A stretch of DNA of 64,000 nucleotides from Sugiyamaella lignohabitans (lineage: Eukaryota; Ascomycota; Dipodascomycetes; Dipodascales; Trichomonascaceae): the NCBI RefSeq assembly GCF_001640025.1, contig NC_031674.1:4278001-4342000 (forward strand), given 5' to 3'. A program made the translations under genes and the position numbers. Positions 62,495 through 64,000 of this stretch are shown piece after piece. Every line of letters begins with the position of its first letter. The stretch's first letter is position 1. The notes under the pieces are model-generated. The model was not told where the DNA came from. It ran no database searches and saw only the letters and a program-made list of their open reading frames with translations.

Positions 62495-64000
62495 TTAAAA
62501 GTTGTCGGTAACGCAACCTTGACTGGCATTAGACACAAGCTTGGCGTATTTCGACAGAGTTCCTCTCGTATATCTTGGAGGGGGGGCAACCCATGCTTCT
62601 CTACGCTTAGCAAGAACGTCTTCAGGTACATGTAAGTCAATGATATTCTTCTCAGCATCAATAAGAATTTCATCGCCATCTTCCACTAAAGCAATTGGAC
62701 CACCTTCAGCGGCTTCTGGTACAATATGGCCAATGAGGAAACCGTGGGAGCCACCGCTGAATCTACCATCAGTAAGGAGAGCGACATCTTTACCTAAACC
62801 ATACCCCATTAGAGCACTAGAAGGTTTGAGCATTTCAGGCATACCTGGACCACCCTTCGGGCCCTCATATCTGATGACTACAACAGTCTTAACTCCCTTT
62901 TTAATTTCACCATTCTCAAGTGCGGCAATAAAATCATCTTCCTCGTCAAACACACGAGCTGTACCCTGGAAGAAGGTTCCTTCTTTACCGGTAATCTTAC
63001 CAACGGATCCACCAGGCGCAAGCGAACCACGAAGAATCTGTAAATGTCCACTAGGTTTGAGGGGCTTTGACAGAGAAGCAAAAATTGTTTGCTCCTTTGG
63101 TAAAGGTTTGGTATCTGCCAGAGTCTCATTCATCGTCTTACCTGTCACAGACAAGGTAGACCCATCAAGGATACCTTGTTCAAGTAAAGTCTTCATGACA
63201 GAAGGAGTACCTCCATATTGATGCAAGTCAGCCATAACATATTTACCAGAAGGTCTGAAATCAGCCAGGAGAGGAGTGTTGTCACTAATACGTTGGAAAT
63301 CGTCAATAGTGAGCTCCACACCAGCAGAGTGAGCAATTGCAATTAAATGCAGAACAGCATTTGTAGAGCCACCAGTGACAATAATGTATGCAATAGCGTT
63401 CTCAAATGCTTTTTTAGTCATAATGTCACGAGGCAGCAAATTAATCTTTAACAGCTTTCTCATGGCAAGACCGATGTCAATACATTCCTGGAGCTTCTCC
63501 TTGGACTCGGCTGGGAATGAAGAGGACCCAGGAAGAGTCATACCCATTACTTCTGCCGCCGAAGCCATAGTGTTAGCAGTGTACATACCACCACAGGCAC
63601 CTGAGCCAGGACAAGCATGTCTGATAATGTCCGCTCTGGTCTCTTCATTGATAGAACCACCAATATATTGACCATATGCTTGGAAGGCGGTAACGACGTC
63701 AATATCCTCAGTGCCGGTACAAGCAGATCGGCCAGGCTTGATAGTACCACCGTAAAGCATAATTGAAGGACGGTTGACTCGGGCCATGGCCATCAAGACA
63801 CCAGGCATGTTCTTGTCACAGCCAGGAATGGAAATGTTCGCATCGTAATGTTGAGCCATAGTTAAAGTTTCAACAGAATCGGCAATGATTTCACGCGATT
63901 GTAAAGAATATCTCATACCCTTTGTACCCATAGAAATACCGTCGCTGACTCCAATAGTATTGAATTGCATAGCCTTCAGGCCCGCTAATTCGACACCTTT
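62495..64000 (-). CDS. ILV3: Dihydroxy-acid dehydratase (partial, 5' end beyond the window)
   Basis: 502 codons of the C-terminal part; the frame stays open to the right edge (the last in-window codons read [10 protein letters not shown]), so the start and any presequence lie outside. Signatures are [20 protein letters not shown], the Fe-S ligand blocks [11 protein letters not shown] and [36 protein letters not shown] and [19 protein letters not shown]. The enzyme converts 2,3-dihydroxy-isovalerate (or -methylvalerate) to the keto acid in valine and isoleucine synthesis, in mitochondria in yeast. The stop is at 62495-62497, with tail [20 protein letters not shown]. Codon use suggests high expression. 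Confidence 0.95.
   Translation of the reverse strand, partial: KGVELAGLKAMQFNTIGVSDGISMGTKGMRYSLQSREIIADSVETLTMAQHYDANISIPGCDKNMPGVLMAMARVNRPSIMLYGGTIKPGRSACTGTEDIDVVTAFQAYGQYIGGSINEETRADIIRHACPGSGACGGMYTANTMASAAEVMGMTLPGSSSFPAESKEKLQECIDIGLAMRKLLKINLLPRDIMTKKAFENAIAYIIVTGGSTNAVLHLIAIAHSAGVELTIDDFQRISDNTPLLADFRPSGKYVMADLHQYGGTPSVMKTLLEQGILDGSTLSVTGKTMNETLADTKPLPKEQTIFASLSKPLKPSGHLQILRGSLAPGGSVGKITGKEGTFFQGTARVFDEEDDFIAALENGEIKKGVKTVVVIRYEGPKGGPGMPEMLKPSSALMGYGLGKDVALLTDGRFSGGSHGFLIGHIVPEAAEGGPIALVEDGDEILIDAEKNIIDLHVPEDVLAKRREAWVAPPPRYTRGTLSKYAKLVSNASQGCVTDNF

Noticed and set aside
1..64000. CUG-Ser codon reassignment
   Set aside because: CTG codons occur at leucine positions conserved across families, for example in OPI10 exon 3, so the standard code fits.
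1..64000. CRISPR array, transposon, LTR, rRNA or virus-derived sequence
   Set aside because: No regularly spaced repeats, terminal repeats, transposase, reverse-transcriptase or rRNA motifs were seen by reading both strands.

Overview
The window is ordinary, gene-dense nuclear DNA of a budding yeast (Saccharomycotina). Nearly every recognisable gene is a yeast housekeeping gene. Introns are short, mostly 49-94 nt, with GTATGT, GTAAGT or GTGAGT donors, CTAAC-type branch points a few bases before the acceptor, and YAG ends. CTG codons fall at positions that are leucine in conserved proteins (for example the FQLPGK block of the Hikeshi/OPI10 gene), so the CUG-Ser clade is unlikely. A P58IPK/DNAJC3-type ER J-protein, a SPATA20/DUF255 protein and more introns than Saccharomyces point to an early-branching lineage. 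Dipodascales/Trichomonascaceae is my best guess, and it is inference.

Layout. 0.2-8 kb: aminopeptidase Y (APE3), ETT1, MET1, a mitochondrial HAD phosphatase (YKR070W-like) and the AN1 zinc-finger gene TMC1. 8-17.4 kb: two intergenic stretches of about 2.9 kb flank SDS23 and the ER J-protein, then PIB2. 19-29.5 kb: IPI1, RQC1, CYS3, a GPI-anchored wall protein, SIL1 and a probable kinetochore gene. 29.5-41 kb: OPI10, a p24 cargo receptor, SWI3, a bacterial-type acyltransferase-3 gene, a PMP22/Mpv17 protein and a large protein kinase. 41-64 kb: a 3.1-kb intergenic stretch, BUD14, KAP104, QCR8, a small secreted protein, RPL9, PMT2, SPATA20-like, ELP2 and the 3' part of ILV3, which runs off the right edge.

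Reading splice sites by eye changed several gene models. QCR8 (96 aa) and OPI10 (four exons) appear only after splicing. TMC1, IPI1, the PMP22-like gene and the SPATA20-like gene each gain a short first exon. MET1 probably gains a short last exon. BUD14 probably carries a 3n intron near its stop that an ORF scan reads through.

Functional links. MET1 (siroheme for sulfite reductase) and CYS3 (cysteine synthesis) are both sulfur genes and both have a CACGTG (Cbf1-type) box; MET1 also has four GCCACA (Met31/32-type) cores. The same box lies upstream of RPL9 and QCR8. SIL1 and the DNAJC3-like protein are both BiP/Kar2 co-chaperones, and PMT2, the p24 protein and the GPI protein act in the same secretory pathway. 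ETT1, IPI1, RQC1, RPL9 and ELP2 serve translation or ribosomes.

Most notable points: (1) an acyltransferase-3 membrane protein of bacterial (Firmicutes-like) type, a strong horizontal-transfer candidate; (2) the order and strands ETT1-MET1-YKR070W-TMC1, which looks like the unduplicated ancestor of two S. cerevisiae loci; (3) a 12-bp word, TTGACAGTTTGA, found four times and only between genes; (4) the hidden-exon models. I saw no tRNA, rRNA, CRISPR array, transposon or virus-derived gene.
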